A stretch of 45,419 bases of DNA. Origin: Balneolaceae bacterium. Its GTDB lineage: Bacteria; Bacteroidota; Rhodothermia; Balneolales; Balneolaceae. Each line of letters starts with the position of its first letter. The first letter of the stretch is position 1. The DNA lies in the NCBI GenBank assembly GCA_003559375.1, contig PWLN01000346.1, forward strand, positions 1 to 45,419, written 5' to 3'. This document shows positions 44,316 through 45,419 of the stretch, in pieces. The notes under the pieces were generated by a model. The model made no database searches, was not told the origin of the DNA, and saw only the letters and a program-made list of their open reading frames with translations. A program made the position numbers and the translations under genes.

Positions 44316-45199
44316 GTGCTGATCCCCGATTAAGAGACTTTATAAGCAGAAAACCAACGGAACTGTCGCGTGTACATTTGCTTCAATTTCCATCTGATCA
44401 GGGAATTTTGACCAACAACGGCAGGCCAGGTGCAGCACAAGCGCCTGACCTGATTCGTGCCCGGTTATTTAACCTGACACCACATGCATCTTATTATCAA
44501 AAACATACCGATTTACTCGAAAAAGTGGTTGATGCCGGTATTATTCCTTGCAGTGAAGATGTACAAAAAGATCAGGAAAATCTTGGAATAGCCGTTGGAA
44601 AAATTCTGAAATTCGGGCGGATGCCAATAATTTTGGGGGGTGGGCATGAAACATCATTTGGCCATTTTCTTGGATATGTGAATAACGGCAAGCCGGTTAC
44701 TATCCTTAACATTGATGCCCACCCAGACGTACGACCGCTCAGAGATGGTAAACCGCATTCAGGCAGCTCTTTCAGGCAGGCCCTGGAGCACGAATCAGCT
44801 CTTTGCAAAGCCTATCACGTTTTTGGACTGAACCCTGCCACGGTATCTTTCCCGCATTACAATTACGTAAAAAATACCGGATCAGCACTTTATGAGGGTG
44901 AATTATCTAAAGAAATAATCCTGAACCATGTAGAAGACGCTGAAGGAGACCTGATGGTTACAATGGACATGGATGCCGTTAACCAGGGTGAAGCACCCGG
45001 TGTTAGCGCCCCAAATCCTTCAGGAATTGATACAAATCTATGGCTTCAGCTTGCCTATGAATTTGGAAGAAATGAAAAAGTAACTTCTTTTGATCTTTGT
45101 GAAGTAAATCCCGTTTACGACCGTGATTTAATGACTGTGAGGCTTGGGGCTTTGACCGTCTGGCATTTTCTGCTGGGCTTATCTATGAGGTATAGATAA
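44312..45199 (+). CDS. hutG: Formimidoylglutamase (arginase-family ureohydrolase)
   Basis: 295 residues. The arginase-type dimanganese site is visible: His112 in ILGGGHETSFGHF, Asp135, His137 and Asp139 in NIDAHPDVRP, and Asp219 and Asp221 in TMDMDAVN, which is followed by QGEAPGVSAPNPSG. HutG splits formimino-glutamate to glutamate and formamide, the step after HutI. Agmatinase or arginase are less likely given the linked hutI. The start overlaps the exchanger gene. Dispersed repeat copy C begins at its stop. Confidence 0.88.
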   Translation: MSADPRLRDFISRKPTELSRVHLLQFPSDQGILTNNGRPGAAQAPDLIRARLFNLTPHASYYQKHTDLLEKVVDAGIIPCSEDVQKDQENLGIAVGKILKFGRMPIILGGGHETSFGHFLGYVNNGKPVTILNIDAHPDVRPLRDGKPHSGSSFRQALEHESALCKAYHVFGLNPATVSFPHYNYVKNTGSALYEGELSKEIILNHVEDAEGDLMVTMDMDAVNQGEAPGVSAPNPSGIDTNLWLQLAYEFGRNEKVTSFDLCEVNPVYDRDLMTVRLGALTVWHFLLGLSMRYR

Positions 45200-45255
45200 A
45201 AGTGAAAAGCTGAAGCGGAGCGAAAGCCCCGACAGCCGTGTCGGGGTGAAAAGTG
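45196..45255 (+). repeat. Dispersed intergenic repeat, copy C
   Basis: Starts within the hutG stop. It has AAAAGTGAAAAGCTGAAGCG, then GAGCGAAAG, then a perfect hairpin with CCCCGACA (45227-45234), loop GCCG and TGTCGGGG (45239-45246), then TGAAAAGTGAA. This is the best-preserved of three copies in the window. The lack of a T-run makes a simple terminator less likely. Confidence 0.7.
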
Positions 45256-45266
45256 AATAGTGAATT

Positions 45267-45419
45267 TCATTTCTCAACTAAAATCCATCCTTCTTCATCT
45301 ACCATTTTCTTGGCGTATTTCCACTTCACTTTTTTTACCTGGTTTGTGCCAAGGTTTTGCACTTTCACAAAGTCATTTCTGCCCGGTTCATCTTCCACTG
45401 TTACTGGCTGGCGTTTTTC
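45267..45419 (-). CDS. C-terminal end of a minus-strand protein, possibly SecA (partial)
   Basis: 50 residues plus a stop, open to the right edge: the frame begins EKRQPVTVEDEPGRNDFVKV and ends with a basic stretch and EEGWILVEK. RQPVTV...GRND is typical of the region before the C-terminal tail of SecA, and many Bacteroidota SecA proteins end in a lysine-rich tail of this kind instead of a zinc-binding one. Too short to be sure. It is convergent with hutG; the gene body lies outside the window. Confidence 0.5.
   Translation of the reverse strand, partial: EKRQPVTVEDEPGRNDFVKVQNLGTNQVKKVKWKYAKKMVDEEGWILVEK

Noticed and set aside
1-45419. tRNA, rRNA, CRISPR, insertion sequences or prophage genes
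   Set aside because: No recognisable TPsiC loops, spaced direct-repeat arrays, transposases, integrases or phage structural genes were seen by reading; a tool search was not possible.

Overview
The window looks like chromosomal DNA from a Gram-negative, AT-rich member of the Bacteroidota/Balneolota (FCB) group, most likely Balneolota-like. The evidence is many lipobox and outer-membrane proteins, a LolA/ExbB/ExbD/TonB set, HU-SPOR proteins, few clear Shine-Dalgarno sites and roughly 40-45 % GC by eye. This placement is inference, because there is no rRNA in the window. I see no tRNA, rRNA, CRISPR array, insertion sequence or prophage. Most genes are intact housekeeping or catabolic genes.

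Layout. 1-7.1 kb: the end of ftsK, then lolA, a flippase-like membrane protein, a plug-less outer-membrane barrel, two HU-like proteins (one anchored in the membrane and ending in a SPOR domain), and exbB-exbD-tonB. exbD carries an apparent one-base deletion. 7.1-9.6 kb: intergenic repeats, two paralogous envelope proteins of unknown function and an MscS channel. 9.8-11.1 kb: a MATE exporter. 11.3-15.3 kb: a four-gene operon of circularly permuted ATP-grasp, alpha-E protein, Anbu proteasome-like peptidase and transglutaminase, a conserved but functionally unsettled peptide-chemistry system. 15.3-16.6 kb: two overlapping paralogous outer-membrane proteins with a shared N-terminal motif. 17-21.8 kb: glycogen phosphorylase, ispE and a CCA-adding enzyme, all on the minus strand.

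22.4-34 kb is a myo-inositol catabolic locus. It has an ABC importer (ATPase, permease, binding lipoprotein), iolG, iolB, iolC, a Cgl0159-type aldolase that probably replaces IolJ, and iolD. A convergent iolE and a divergently transcribed LacI regulator follow. LacI-type palindromes lie in the 600-bp region ahead of the transporter and between iolE and lacI. Uptake, oxidation to inosose, dehydration, ring opening, isomerisation, phosphorylation and aldol cleavage are all represented. A methylmalonate-semialdehyde dehydrogenase (IolA) is not.

34-45 kb: an OmpA lipoprotein, a sugar nucleotidyltransferase, a Mur ligase whose N-terminal domain is replaced by membrane helices, a 37-residue lipoprotein, DNA polymerase IV, a small membrane protein, a 2H phosphoesterase and glutamate dehydrogenase. 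Next comes a histidine-degradation pair (hutI, hutG) with a Na+/Ca2+ exchanger gene between them. The right edge holds the C-terminus of a minus-strand gene, perhaps secA. A short intergenic repeat occurs just downstream of three genes (tonB, glgP, hutG).
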